From Actinomycetota bacterium (GTDB lineage: Bacteria; Actinomycetota; Aquicultoria; SURF-47): DNA of 59,743 nt. Numbering within the stretch: position 1 is the stretch's first letter; the number at the start of each line of letters is the position of its first letter. Below the pieces are notes generated by a model. The model made no database searches. It saw nothing but the letters and a program-made list of their open reading frames with translations, and had not been told where the DNA came from. The DNA is taken from positions 1-59,743 of the forward strand of contig QZJE01000001.1 of assembly GCA_003599235.1 (NCBI GenBank), read 5' to 3'. Of the stretch, positions 45,050 to 54,601 are shown in pieces. Made by a program: the position numbers and the translations under genes.

Positions 45050-45055
45050 ATTATA
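45050..45055 (-). promoter_or_regulatory. -10 box for the nucleotidyltransferase gene
   Basis: TATAAT on the minus strand 8 nt before the ATG at 45041; start point expected 2 nt before the ATG. No clear -35 box. Confidence 0.4.
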
Positions 45056-45071
45056 CATTAAAAAGCAGCTG

Positions 45072-46181
45072 TTAGCTACTAAGCTGCTTATAAACCAAGA
45101 GAGTTTGCTTAGCAGTTTTTTGCCAACTGAATTTTTGTGTTTGAATAAGGGCTTTTTTACTCAGATCTTCTTCTTTGGCAGGGTTTTCAAGTAAATCTAC
45201 TATGTTATCTGCCCATGAATTAGCATCTAAGGGGTCAATTAAGATAGCTGCATCGCCGGCAACTTCAGGCATAGATGAGGTATTAGAGCTAATGCATGGT
45301 TTGCCGCAGCTTAATGCCTCTAACAAGGGAATGCCAAACCCTTCATATATGCTAGGGAAAAGGAAAAGGGAACAGGCGTTATATATAAAGGGAAGGTCCT
45401 CTTGGCCAATGAAACCGGGAAAAATAATCTCGTCTTCCAGGCCATATTCCTTAATTTCTTTACTTAAGCTATCCGATTTCCAACCACTACCACCGACAAC
45501 TACTAACTTCTGAGTTAACTTTTTGCTTTTCTTAAGAACAGACAGGGCTTTAACCAGGGTAGAAATATTTTTTCTGGGCTCTAAAGTGGCTACTGCTAGC
45601 AGATATTTGTCAGGTAATTGGTATTTATTTAGGGTAGTTTTTAATCGTCTTTTATCATCAATTGGTTTAAAGTCTTCGCCGGCGGCCATATGAGTTACCG
45701 ATATTTTTTCTTTGGCGACTCCCAATTGCTCAATTAAGTCTTTTTTTGTTGATTTTGATATGGTAATTACATGATCTGACTCTTCAATTAATTTGGGAAC
45801 TTTTTTTAAGTAATAAGAAGCATCGTTTCCTAACATTGCATCTGGGTAGAGAATAAACCCCAGATCATGGATAGTAACTACCCTCTTAGCTTTGGTTTTT
45901 TGCGGTACGAAATAGTTAGGCCCGTGAAAAATATCTACCTTGCCTGTACAAATCTCTATTGGAAAGAATTTATTAAGATAACGACTAAACTTTACTGGAA
46001 AGCGGTTTTTTACCTGGTTAAAGCCTATAAACGGGTTTTCTTTTGGCCGAACGTAGTTAAAATACAACTGATATTGGTTTTCTTGGCCAATATCGCAAAG
46101 ATTATTAACCAAATTATATATATAATTCCCAACCCCAGTTCTATTTCCCAGTGCACCGGAGGCATCGATTGTTATTTTCAA
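45072..46181 (-). CDS. GT4 family glycosyltransferase
   Basis: A 369-residue GT-B enzyme. MKITIDASGALGNRTGVGNYIYNL at the start, VATLEPRKNISTLVKAL in the middle and PSIYEGFGIPLLEALSCGKPCISSN with the EX7E pair. Probably mannosyl- or rhamnosyltransferase by family, not provable here. The start is TTG with AGAGG 8 nt upstream. A TATAAT at 46221-46216 gives a leader of about 28 nt. First gene of the minus-strand polysaccharide operon. Confidence 0.88.
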   Translation of the reverse strand: MKITIDASGALGNRTGVGNYIYNLVNNLCDIGQENQYQLYFNYVRPKENPFIGFNQVKNRFPVKFSRYLNKFFPIEICTGKVDIFHGPNYFVPQKTKAKRVVTIHDLGFILYPDAMLGNDASYYLKKVPKLIEESDHVITISKSTKKDLIEQLGVAKEKISVTHMAAGEDFKPIDDKRRLKTTLNKYQLPDKYLLAVATLEPRKNISTLVKALSVLKKSKKLTQKLVVVGGSGWKSDSLSKEIKEYGLEDEIIFPGFIGQEDLPFIYNACSLFLFPSIYEGFGIPLLEALSCGKPCISSNTSSMPEVAGDAAILIDPLDANSWADNIVDLLENPAKEEDLSKKALIQTQKFSWQKTAKQTLLVYKQLSS

Positions 46182-46270
46182 AAATAACCTCTTTTAATAG
46201 TTACTTAAGCAATTTATTATAGTATATAACAGCTAGTAGCATGTAGGATTGATTGGTAAAATCATTCAGG

Positions 46271-46315
46271 GCTAAAAGCTAAAAGCTAAAAGCTAAAAGC
46301 TAAAAGCTAAAAGCT
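46271..46315. repeat. Tandem heptanucleotide repeat (GCTAAAA)x6.4
   Basis: Six perfect copies of GCTAAAA plus GCT, ending 15 nt before the TTG start of the epimerase gene. It lies in the divergent promoter region between two polysaccharide operons. Confidence 0.95.
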
Positions 46316-46330
46316 CATAAGCGAGGGTAA

Positions 46331-47314
46331 TTGAGAATATTAGTTACAGGTGCCGGAGGGTTTGTTGGCAAACACCTCTTGGATTTGTTAGCAAAGCAGG
46401 CAGAGGCAGAAATTTTTGGTCTGGATATTTTTTCTGCAAAACATCAGGTAGACTCAAAAATAATAAATATTGATGCATGCAATCTGCTCAATAAAAAAAA
46501 TGTTTACGATAAGTTGTCCTCTATAAAACCGGATTTGATATTTCATCTGGCGGCTATGGCCTCGGTTGCCGATGCCTGGAAGTCTCCTGAAAAAGTTGTT
46601 AATAATAATACAATTTGCCAGCTAAACCTACTTGAGGGCTTAAGGAAACTAAGGCTAAAACCCAGAGTTCTAATTGTAAGCACTGGGGAAGTTTATGGGG
46701 CAGTATCTACTAAAGATCTTCCTATTAGTGAAACGTCTGCCCTGAAGCCTAATAATCCTTATTCGGTTAGCAAGGTTGCTCAGGAGTTTCTAGGGCTTCA
46801 ATACTTTGAAAGCTTTGGTATTCCTGTTATTATATCAAGGTCTTTTAATCATACGGGGCCTGGACAAAAAGGGGATTTTGTAGTCCCGGCTTTTTCAAGA
46901 CAAGTAGTAGATATTGAGCAAAATGGGCTAAGACCGGTAATTTTAGTTGGCAATTTGGAAACAGATAGGGATTTTCTTGATGTTCGTGATGTCGTAAAGG
47001 CTTATTGGTTACTAGCCAATAAAGGAGTGGCCGGGCAGATTTATAATGTATGTTCACGGAAGACTGTTAAAATAAAGCAAATACTTGATTTATTGCTAAG
47101 CAATGCTTTGAAAAAGATAAATGTTAAGAAAGACCCGGCTAGGTACCGGCCATCTGATGCGCCTTTAGTTGTAGGCGATAATTCAAAATTAAAAGAAGCA
47201 ACAGGTTGGGAGCCGGAAATAGCATTTGATAAGACAATAGTTGATGCATTAGGGAGTATGCGAATAACGTCTGCCATTGCGGGGAGCGTAGCGACGAAGC
47301 AATCTATTACTTAG
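46331..47314 (+). CDS. rmd: GDP-4-keto-6-deoxymannose reductase (Rmd-like SDR epimerase family)
   Basis: 327 residues. NAD(P)-binding GAGGFVGKHLL, STGEVYG, the catalytic NPYSVSK (Y-x3-K), SFNHTGPGQKGDFVVP and DVRDVVKAY motifs match Rmd, which reduces GDP-4-keto-6-deoxymannose to GDP-D-rhamnose; Gmd is encoded next door. The start is TTG preceded by GAGGGT. Odd feature: the last dozen residues (SAIAGSVATKQSIT) are translated from half of a REP-like intergenic repeat, so the original stop codon has probably been replaced. Confidence 0.82.
   Translation: MRILVTGAGGFVGKHLLDLLAKQAEAEIFGLDIFSAKHQVDSKIINIDACNLLNKKNVYDKLSSIKPDLIFHLAAMASVADAWKSPEKVVNNNTICQLNLLEGLRKLRLKPRVLIVSTGEVYGAVSTKDLPISETSALKPNNPYSVSKVAQEFLGLQYFESFGIPVIISRSFNHTGPGQKGDFVVPAFSRQVVDIEQNGLRPVILVGNLETDRDFLDVRDVVKAYWLLANKGVAGQIYNVCSRKTVKIKQILDLLLSNALKKINVKKDPARYRPSDAPLVVGDNSKLKEATGWEPEIAFDKTIVDALGSMRITSAIAGSVATKQSIT
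47274..47305. repeat. Half copy of the CGTCATTGCGAG-type REP element inside a coding end
   Basis: CATTGCGGGGAGC...AGCGACGAAGCAATCT matches one arm of the repeat at 31035-31113 (reverse orientation) with few changes. It encodes the C-terminal tail of the Rmd-like protein. Confidence 0.7.
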
Positions 47315-47322
47315 GAGAATAT

Positions 47323-48276
47323 ATGAAAAAAGCATTGATAACCGGCATAACCGGCATGGCTGGCAGCCATCTGGCTGATTATCTTGTATCTATGAATGAT
47401 CTAGAAGTAGCCGGCACCAAAAGGTGGCGAAGCCGAGACGAAAATATCTCTCACTTAAATGGCAAGGTTAGGCTCTATGATTGCGATTTAAGAGACTACA
47501 AAAATGTTCTTGAAGTAATCAAAGAATACAAGCCAGACTTAATTTTTCATTTGGCTGCTCAAAGCTTTGTGCCGACATCGTGGGAAAGCCCGGCAGCTAC
47601 AGTTTGCGATAACTCTCTGATGCAAATCAATTTATTTGAAGCAGTTCGGGAAAACGGTATTGATCCTACAATTCAAATTGCATTATCTTCTGAAGAGTAT
47701 GGTTTAGTGTTACCTGATGAAGTGCCAATTAACGAAGATAATCCGCTACGCCCCTTAAGCCCTTATGCTGTCAGTAAAGTGACTCAGGAAATGCTTGGTT
47801 ATCAGTACTACAAAAGTTATGGTTTAAAAGTTATTGGTACCAGGACTTTTAATCACGAAGGCCCTAGGCGGGGAGATGTTTTTGTCACCAGTAATTTTGC
47901 TAAGCAGATTGCTGAAATTGAGGCCGGCAAAAAAGAGCCTGTAATTGAGGTAGGCAACTTAGAAGCCAAAAGGGATTGGACTGATGTCAGAGATACTGTT
48001 AGGGGATATTGGTTAGCAGTTAATAAGTGCAAACCAGGGGAGATATACGTAATTGCCAGCGGAAAAACCAGGACTGTTCAGGAAATGCTTGATACCCTCT
48101 TAAGTTTTAGCAAAGTAAAAGTAGAGGTTAAGCAAGACCCAAAAAGGATGCGTCCTTCTGATGTAGAGATTCTTTGGGGTGATTACACAAAATTCAACAA
48201 AGCCACTGGTTGGCAGCCCACTATTTCTTTTGAAAAAATGCTGGAGGATTTACTTAATTACTGGCGGGAAGCGTAA
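47323..48276 (+). CDS. gmd: GDP-mannose 4,6-dehydratase
   Basis: 317 residues, of the shorter Gmd type. TGITGMAGSHLADYL, the GDP-mannose contact stretch TKRWRSRDENI, HLAAQSFVPTSWESP, SSEEYG and the catalytic SPYAVSK are present, followed by RTFNHEGPRRGDVFVTSNF. It forms GDP-4-keto-6-deoxy-mannose, which the upstream Rmd-like protein can reduce. AGGAG precedes the ATG. Same operon as the following glycosyltransferase genes. Confidence 0.85.
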   Translation: MKKALITGITGMAGSHLADYLVSMNDLEVAGTKRWRSRDENISHLNGKVRLYDCDLRDYKNVLEVIKEYKPDLIFHLAAQSFVPTSWESPAATVCDNSLMQINLFEAVRENGIDPTIQIALSSEEYGLVLPDEVPINEDNPLRPLSPYAVSKVTQEMLGYQYYKSYGLKVIGTRTFNHEGPRRGDVFVTSNFAKQIAEIEAGKKEPVIEVGNLEAKRDWTDVRDTVRGYWLAVNKCKPGEIYVIASGKTRTVQEMLDTLLSFSKVKVEVKQDPKRMRPSDVEILWGDYTKFNKATGWQPTISFEKMLEDLLNYWREA

Positions 48277-48285
48277 AAACGAATA

Positions 48286-48978
48286 ATGAAGCTCTCAATC
48301 GTAATACCGGTTTATAACGAACAGAACACTATCAAGGAAGTTCTTGAAAAGATTGAAGCAGTAAAATTACAACCTGATATTGAAAAAGAAATAATTGTAG
48401 TCGACGACGGGTCCTCGGATATGACCTCTGAGATATTAAAAAAATTTAATGATGATAAGATTTATCGTATTCATAATGCAGTACTAAATTTTGGGAAAGG
48501 CACGGCTACTAGAATTGGGATAAAATATGCAAAAGGTGATATTATTCTCATCCAAGATGCTGATTTAGAGTATGATCCTAATGATTATCCTGCATTAATA
48601 GCACCAATAATTTCTAACAAGGCTGAGATTGTTTACGGGTCACGTTTTCTTGGCAAAACAGAGAACATGACCAAAGCTAATTTGTTAGCAAATAAAATAC
48701 TAACTTTTACAGCTAATTTGTTATATCGAGCTAACATCAGTGACGAAGCTACTTGCTATAAAGTTTTTCATAAACGCGCACTTGATGACATTGAGTTAAA
48801 GTGTAAGAGATTTGAGTTCTGTCCTGAGGTAACAGCTAAGGTAAGGAAAAAAGGATATAAAATAGCTGAAGTGCCAATAAGTTATAGGGCAAGAAATACT
48901 TCTGAAGGGAAAAAAATTAGATGGCAAGATGGTTTTGTTGCCATATGGACATTAATTAAGTATAGGTTTGTTGATTAG
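48286..48978 (+). CDS. GT2 family glycosyltransferase (dolichyl/undecaprenyl-phosphate sugar synthase-like)
   Basis: A 230-residue GT-A protein without membrane helices. SIVIPVYNEQNTIKEVL, VVDDGSSD, the metal site QDADLEYDP, and YGSRF with the acceptor region. Members make polyprenyl-phosphate-linked sugars used by GT-C enzymes such as the one encoded two genes later, which is the likely link. Nine nt after gmd. Confidence 0.87.
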   Translation: MKLSIVIPVYNEQNTIKEVLEKIEAVKLQPDIEKEIIVVDDGSSDMTSEILKKFNDDKIYRIHNAVLNFGKGTATRIGIKYAKGDIILIQDADLEYDPNDYPALIAPIISNKAEIVYGSRFLGKTENMTKANLLANKILTFTANLLYRANISDEATCYKVFHKRALDDIELKCKRFEFCPEVTAKVRKKGYKIAEVPISYRARNTSEGKKIRWQDGFVAIWTLIKYRFVD

Positions 48979-48980
48979 AG

Positions 48981-49712
48981 ATGAGCGAAAATTACACTTT
49001 AAGTGATCTAGAAGTAATGTCTACGGCTAAGAATTATATAGACTGGCAATACTCTGTAATTAAACCTTACATAGGGCATAATATTCTTGAGGTAGGGGCA
49101 GGTATTGGTAACTTTACCGACATTCTGAGCAATAATGATAGCAAGGTAACATGTGTTGAATTAGACGAAGATTGTGCTAGGGAACTTCAAAGCAGGTATA
49201 GTGATAATACTAATATTAATGTAATTTGTAGCGACATATTAAGTGATTCACTTGGCCAAGTATTAGATGGCAAGAGGTTTGATAGTATCGTTTGCTTAAA
49301 TGTATTAGAGCACATAGAAAATGATTTAAAAGCCATAGATATCTTTTACGAGAAACTTGAGGATAATGGGAAAATGATTGTACTTGTTCCCAGCCATAAA
49401 TGGCTTTATGGTAGCATAGATTCTGCTCTTGGCCACTTTCGCCGATATTCGAAAAAGGAACTAATATCGAAATTAATAGATCGAGGGTTTAGTATTCACA
49501 GAATTAAATATTTTAATATTGTCGGCATGGCAGGCTGGTTTTGGAATAATCGGATTATTAAAAGAAAAGTTGAGTCTTATGGGCAAGTAAAACTTTATGA
49601 TAAAGCAATTGTTCCAATTCAAAGGAGATTCGAAAGCATATTTCCATTTATCACGGGACTTTCCTTAGTGTGTATAGCAAAGAAAAATATGGAATATGAG
49701 AAAACTAAATAG
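48981..49712 (+). CDS. Class I SAM-dependent methyltransferase
   Basis: 243 residues. SAM-binding motif I ILEVGAGIGNFTDIL (about 36-50), acidic motif CVELDEDCA, and CLNVLEHIEND (motif IV region). Probably methylates a sugar or a lipid-linked intermediate given its place between GT2 and GT-C genes; the true substrate is unknown. It overlaps the following GT-C-like gene by 17 nt. Confidence 0.85.
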   Translation: MSENYTLSDLEVMSTAKNYIDWQYSVIKPYIGHNILEVGAGIGNFTDILSNNDSKVTCVELDEDCARELQSRYSDNTNINVICSDILSDSLGQVLDGKRFDSIVCLNVLEHIENDLKAIDIFYEKLEDNGKMIVLVPSHKWLYGSIDSALGHFRRYSKKELISKLIDRGFSIHRIKYFNIVGMAGWFWNNRIIKRKVESYGQVKLYDKAIVPIQRRFESIFPFITGLSLVCIAKKNMEYEKTK

Positions 49713-51255
49713 ATTCTGGTTTTTGATCCCAATTGTCATTTTTATTTTAACCTTCGTAGTTGCTTCCATTTTTGCCCGGATGGGTGTGGATCCTCATCAT
49801 GACGGAATAATGTTTAAACCTGCCCTTGATGTTGCTGAGGGCAAAATTTTGTTCAAAGATACGTTCACGCAATACGGAGCTTTGACTACTATATTACAAG
49901 CATTTTCACTGTCAATATTTGGGAAGTACCTTTTATCCCTAAGGATTTTAACGGCATTTTTTTATGCTTTAACAAGCGTTATTTTATGGCTTATTTGGTC
50001 TAAGATTATCCCTAAATGGCTAGCAATGCTATCGTGCATAATTTGGATTTTTTTAGCACCTTATTTTATGATGACTTTTCTTCCCTGGGCTTCTGTTTAC
50101 GCGCTATTTTTTCAAATGTTATCACTTTTTTTATTAATTTTATTCATTGAAAAAGAGCACTTTCTTTTTCTCTCATTAAGCGGTATCTCGACAGCGCTGA
50201 CTTTTTTGTGTCGACAGCCAGTAGGCATTCTTTTATCTTTATCGATAGCTGGATTCCTGTTAGTTTCGTCTAAAACCAATTTCAGGCGATCTGTTAATAA
50301 AATTGGGGTATTCCTTGCTGGCTTTTCTGCGATATGTGTATTGTTTTTTGCCTTGTTAATAATTAGCCATTCACTTAAGGATTGGTGGCTGCAAACTATT
50401 TATATGCCTTTTGCTTGGTCGAAGAGTTTAAAGGATAATTTTTTTAACGCCGGATTAGTAGGCTCCCTTTTTCTTTTCAAAAAGTCTAGTTATATCTGGA
50501 CATTATTACCTGTAATAAATTTATTAGTTATAGCGATAACTTCTATGGGCCTGTTTATCGATCCACTTCCTAAGAAAAAGAATTTAATCATTATGTCTGT
50601 ATGCTTTGTATCTTTAGCTTCATGGGCTCAATACTATCCAATTTATTGCGAAAGACACGTTTATTGGGCAGCAACACCTATGATAGGATTGTTCTCCTTT
50701 GTCATTTGGAATTGTTTTGTGCGTCTTAAGAGAGAAAACCAAAGCAATATTACGTGGGCAGTTATTAAAAGCGCCATTGTTATATTAATATTAATACTGA
50801 CTTTTTGGACCGATATACATAAAAGAATCGAAGTAGGTTTAATAAGGATTGAGCAAAATAGCAAAACGGTAAGCTCACCCAAGGTGCTTTACGGACAAAA
50901 AATGACTCCAAAAGAAGCAGTGAGTTATGAAAAACTAGGGAAGGCGTTAGATAAATATCAACGCAAACATCCTAAAATTAAATTGATAACCAATGGCCCA
51001 GATGCATTATTTTTAACATTTTTAAAGGGGAATGAGAATTACCAACCGATGTATGTAAATTGGGTTCAAAATTCATTAATATATCCGAATTATTATCGCA
51101 AAGAGAATAAATACATTAAGTCATACCAACCCCTAATCTTTGCTCCAGCTAACATTGCTATACCGTTGAAATATTATGTACTAGAAAGTTTCGGTGCTAT
51201 GCCTGAATTTGGCATTCAAGATTATGTTTTGTTAGCAAAAACAAACGAGGGCTAG
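49696..51255 (+). CDS. GT-C-like polytopic membrane protein (putative lipid-linked glycosyltransferase)
   Basis: 519 residues, about ten helices. After the first helix comes MGVDPHHDGIMFKPALDVAEGKILFKDTFTQYGALTT, a first extracytoplasmic loop with conserved acidic/His residues as in ArnT/PMT-like GT-C proteins. Distinct from the two DUF2142-like genes on the minus strand. The C-terminal 130 residues are soluble. It closes the gmd-rmd operon; a new promoter follows. Confidence 0.7.
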   Translation: MRKLNRFWFLIPIVIFILTFVVASIFARMGVDPHHDGIMFKPALDVAEGKILFKDTFTQYGALTTILQAFSLSIFGKYLLSLRILTAFFYALTSVILWLIWSKIIPKWLAMLSCIIWIFLAPYFMMTFLPWASVYALFFQMLSLFLLILFIEKEHFLFLSLSGISTALTFLCRQPVGILLSLSIAGFLLVSSKTNFRRSVNKIGVFLAGFSAICVLFFALLIISHSLKDWWLQTIYMPFAWSKSLKDNFFNAGLVGSLFLFKKSSYIWTLLPVINLLVIAITSMGLFIDPLPKKKNLIIMSVCFVSLASWAQYYPIYCERHVYWAATPMIGLFSFVIWNCFVRLKRENQSNITWAVIKSAIVILILILTFWTDIHKRIEVGLIRIEQNSKTVSSPKVLYGQKMTPKEAVSYEKLGKALDKYQRKHPKIKLITNGPDALFLTFLKGNENYQPMYVNWVQNSLIYPNYYRKENKYIKSYQPLIFAPANIAIPLKYYVLESFGAMPEFGIQDYVLLAKTNEG

Positions 51256-51278
51256 TAGCAAAAAAAGCAATGGTTATA

Positions 51279-51287
51279 TGATACAAT
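51279..51287 (+). promoter_or_regulatory. Extended -10 promoter of the rfbFGH block
   Basis: TGA-TACAAT, sharing the string ATGATACAAT with the cold-shock promoter. It gives a leader of about 60 nt before rfbF, with CAGGAAA close to the ATG. Confidence 0.45.
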
Positions 51288-51354
51288 GTCATTCATCAGC
51301 TTGTTAGATGGCCTATTACTATAAAATTTATGGCTAGCATATCAGGAAATCACA

Positions 51355-52125
51355 ATGAAAGTAGTTATTCTTGCCGGAGGAACCGGCACCAGAATTTCAG
51401 AAGAAACCCAAATAAAACCTAAGCCTATGATTGAAGTAGGTGAAAAGCCTATTTTGTGGCATATCATGAAAACCTATAGCCATTATGGATTTAATGATTT
51501 TGTAATTTGCTTGGGTTATAAGGGGTATGTTATTAAAGAATACTTTTCAAATTATTTTTTGCATAACTCCGATGTAACTTTTGATGTTCGCAATCAACAG
51601 ATGGAAGTACATCAAAATGCTGCCGAACCATGGAAGGTAACTTTGGTTGATACTGGTCCTGAGACAATGACTGGGGGGCGTGTTAAGAAAATAAAGCCCT
51701 ATGTTGATAACGAAACTTTTATGTTGACCTACGGTGACGGTGTCTCTGATGTAGATATAAAATCATTGCTTGATTATCACAAAGGTCATGGCAAGATAGC
51801 AACAATTACTGCCGTCCAACCTTCCGGACGGTTCGGAGCTATGGAAATAAGCGATAAATTTTTAGTCGATGCTTTCCAAGAAAAACCGGAAGGCGATGGT
51901 GCATGGATAAATGGAGGTTTTTTTGTTTTAGAGCCTCAGATATTCGATTACATTGAAGGCGACGGCACTTTCTTTGAGCACGAACCATTAACTAATTTGG
52001 CAAAAGATAACAATTTAGTAGCCTACAAACATACCGGTTTTTGGCAACCAATGGATACCTTACGGGAAAAGAATATGCTGGAAGAGTTATGGGCTTCCAA
52101 AAAGTCTCCTTGGAAGGTATGGTGA
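51355..52125 (+). CDS. rfbF: Glucose-1-phosphate cytidylyltransferase
   Basis: 256 residues. GGTGTRISEETQIKPKPMIEVGEKPILWHIM, the RfbF-specific variant of the nucleotidyltransferase signature, plus LTYGDGVSDVD and QEKPEGDGAWINGGFFV. It makes CDP-glucose, the entry point to CDP-3,6-dideoxyhexoses. Full length. First gene of the CDP-sugar block and followed 7 nt later by rfbG. Confidence 0.96.
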   Translation: MKVVILAGGTGTRISEETQIKPKPMIEVGEKPILWHIMKTYSHYGFNDFVICLGYKGYVIKEYFSNYFLHNSDVTFDVRNQQMEVHQNAAEPWKVTLVDTGPETMTGGRVKKIKPYVDNETFMLTYGDGVSDVDIKSLLDYHKGHGKIATITAVQPSGRFGAMEISDKFLVDAFQEKPEGDGAWINGGFFVLEPQIFDYIEGDGTFFEHEPLTNLAKDNNLVAYKHTGFWQPMDTLREKNMLEELWASKKSPWKVW

Positions 52126-52132
52126 GAACCTT

Positions 52133-53254
52133 TTGAGCGAAGGCCAGCTCTTTGGCGGTATTTTTAAGGGTAAGAAAATATTAGTTACCGGAAATACAGG
52201 TTTTAAAGGATCATGGCTTACCCTTTGGCTCAACTCTTTAGGTGCTTCTATTATTGGATACTCGCTTGATCCTCCCACCGATCCTAGTCTTTTTGAAATA
52301 CTTAAGCTTGAAAAAAATATTACCCAGATAAAGGGGGACGTTAGAAATAAGGAGTATTTACAAAAAACAGTGGAGCAATTTAAGCCAGATATTGTTTTCC
52401 ACCTAGCTGCCCAGCCATTAGTCAGGTCCTCTTATGAAGAGCCGCACTTAACTTATGAAACTAATGTAATGGGCACAGTTAATCTGTTTGAAGCTGTTAG
52501 AAATACTGACAGTGTCCGAGTTGTTGTCAATATTACAAGCGACAAGTGCTATAAAAATAGAGAAGCTGATTATTCATATAAAGAACAAGACCCGATGGGA
52601 GGATTTGATCCTTATAGCTCAAGCAAAGGTTGTTCAGAGTTAGTTACTTTGGCCTATATTAATTCGTTTTTTAGCCACGGCTATGTCAGCTTGGCTTCGG
52701 TAAGAGCTGGAAATGTTGTTGGCGGGGGAGATTGGGCAGTTGATCGAATAATACCCGACTGCATTCGCGCTCTTGTGCAAGAAAAACCGGTGTTAGTTAG
52801 AAGTCCTCAAGCGGTAAGGCCATGGCAGCATGTTTTGGAGCCACTATCCGGTTATCTATGGTTGGCTGCTTGTATGTGGCAAAATGACCATAAATATGAT
52901 GGGGCTTGGAACTTCGGACCTAATAAGGAAAGCAATATCACTGTTAAAGCTGTGGTTGAATCTGTAATAAACGAATGGGGCAGCGGGAGATGGGAGCAAT
53001 CTAACCAAATTAAGGCTCAGCCTCATGAAGCAGGTTTATTGATGCTTGATCACTCAAAAGCAAGAAAGTTACTTTTATGGCAACCGATATATGGTATTAA
53101 CAGAACCCTAGAAGTTACCACTAACTGGTATAAGGCTTACTATGATAACTCAAATATTAAACAGGTAACTTTGGCTAATTTGAATGATTATATTAAACAG
53201 GCAAAAAAACAAAATTTGAGTTGGACATTGGTTAATCAAAAAGTAGGAGTATAA
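52133..53254 (+). CDS. rfbG: CDP-glucose 4,6-dehydratase
   Basis: 373 residues. TGNTGFKGSWLTLWL for NAD+, HLAAQPLVRSSYEEP, ITSDKCYKN and the catalytic DPYSSSK (Y-x3-K) are the RfbG hallmarks. It converts CDP-glucose to CDP-4-keto-6-deoxyglucose. The start is TTG with GGTGAG upstream. Stop codon is directly followed by the rfbH start. Confidence 0.95.
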   Translation: MSEGQLFGGIFKGKKILVTGNTGFKGSWLTLWLNSLGASIIGYSLDPPTDPSLFEILKLEKNITQIKGDVRNKEYLQKTVEQFKPDIVFHLAAQPLVRSSYEEPHLTYETNVMGTVNLFEAVRNTDSVRVVVNITSDKCYKNREADYSYKEQDPMGGFDPYSSSKGCSELVTLAYINSFFSHGYVSLASVRAGNVVGGGDWAVDRIIPDCIRALVQEKPVLVRSPQAVRPWQHVLEPLSGYLWLAACMWQNDHKYDGAWNFGPNKESNITVKAVVESVINEWGSGRWEQSNQIKAQPHEAGLLMLDHSKARKLLLWQPIYGINRTLEVTTNWYKAYYDNSNIKQVTLANLNDYIKQAKKQNLSWTLVNQKVGV

Positions 53255-54601
53255 GTGCAATCAAAAGATCAAGCAGAGGTATTAAAACAAGACATCCTTG
53301 AAAAAGTTAAGCAATATTACAGCCTTGCTTTTACGCCTCAAGAGTTTATCCCTGGTCAATCAAGAATTCCTTATGCTAGCAGGGTATTTGATGAAAAAGA
53401 ATTATTGAACCTAGTTGATTCATCCCTTGAGTTTTGGCTTACCTACGGAAGATTCTCTGAACAATTTGAGGAAAAATTTGCTCAGTTCTTAGGAGTAAAG
53501 CATTGCTTGTTGGTCAACTCAGGGTCATCAGCGAACTTATTGGCCTTTATGGCTCTGACCTCTGACCTTTTAGGCGAGCGCAAAATCAGACCAGAGGATG
53601 AGATTATAACGGTAGCTGCTGGTTTTCCAACCACCATCGCTCCCATTATTCAATATGGGGCAGTGCCTGTCTTTGTAGATGTGACTTTAGAAACTGCCAA
53701 CATCGATGTGGCTCTTTTAGGTAATGCTCTTAGTAAAAAAACTAAAGCAGTTATGTTAGCTCATACCCTGGGTAACCCTTTTGATGTTTACATAGTGAAA
53801 GAGTTTTGTGATAAGCACAATCTTTGGCTTATCGAGGACAATTGCGATGCTTTAGGTTCTAAGTATAACAATAAGCTCACCGGAACGTTTGGCGATATTG
53901 GCACCAGCAGTTTTTATCCTCCTCACCATATGACTATGGGTGAGGGTGGAGCTGTGTATACAAACGATAATTTACTAAATAAAATCCTTCTTTCAATGAG
54001 GGATTGGGGAAGAGATTGTAAGTGCCCTTCGGGAGTTGATAATTTGTGTGGTCGCCGGTTCGACCAGTCCTTCGGTACTTTGCCGCACGGATATGATCAT
54101 AAGTATATTTACTCTCATTTTGGTTACAACCTCAAGGTTTCTGATATGCAAGCTGCTATAGGTTGTGCTCAATTAGATAAGTTGCCTGGTTTTATTGAGA
54201 AGCGAAGAGAAAATTTCGATATTCTTTACCAATTGCTTGAACCAGTATCAGATAGATTCATCTTGCCTCAAGCTACAGATAACTCGCTTCCAAGCTGGTT
54301 TGGCTTTTTATTAACCATCAGGGATGATGCAGGCTTTAAGAGGGAAGAGATTGTTAAGCATTTGGAATCGCAATTTATTCAGACGAGAATGTTATTTGGT
54401 GGGAACTTAGTTAGGCAGCCTTGCTTTGATTCGCTTAGAGATTCAGGGTCTGGTTTTCGGATAGTAGGAGAGCTTGCTAACACCGATAAGATAATGACCT
54501 CTTCTTTCTGGGTTGGCGTTTACCCCGGAATGAGCAAAGAGATGCTTGAATATATAGCCCAAAAAGTACTCCAGTTTTATCACCAACTATCTCCAGCATA
54601 A
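53255..54601 (+). CDS. rfbH: CDP-6-deoxy-4-keto-glucose 3-dehydrase (E1, PMP/2Fe-2S)
   Basis: 448 residues. The PLP-fold protein has His225 (SFYPPHHMTMGEGG) where aminotransferases have the Schiff-base Lys, as in E1 dehydrases. The 2Fe-2S pattern is exact for the family: C197-x57-C255-x1-C257-x7-C265. It removes the C3 hydroxyl together with an E3-type iron-sulfur flavin reductase; no such reductase gene is in the window. The start is GTG with AGGAG upstream. Confidence 0.95.
   Translation: MQSKDQAEVLKQDILEKVKQYYSLAFTPQEFIPGQSRIPYASRVFDEKELLNLVDSSLEFWLTYGRFSEQFEEKFAQFLGVKHCLLVNSGSSANLLAFMALTSDLLGERKIRPEDEIITVAAGFPTTIAPIIQYGAVPVFVDVTLETANIDVALLGNALSKKTKAVMLAHTLGNPFDVYIVKEFCDKHNLWLIEDNCDALGSKYNNKLTGTFGDIGTSSFYPPHHMTMGEGGAVYTNDNLLNKILLSMRDWGRDCKCPSGVDNLCGRRFDQSFGTLPHGYDHKYIYSHFGYNLKVSDMQAAIGCAQLDKLPGFIEKRRENFDILYQLLEPVSDRFILPQATDNSLPSWFGFLLTIRDDAGFKREEIVKHLESQFIQTRMLFGGNLVRQPCFDSLRDSGSGFRIVGELANTDKIMTSSFWVGVYPGMSKEMLEYIAQKVLQFYHQLSPA

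Noticed and set aside
46271..46315. CRISPR-like array
   Set aside because: Seven-bp units without spacers; a simple tandem repeat.
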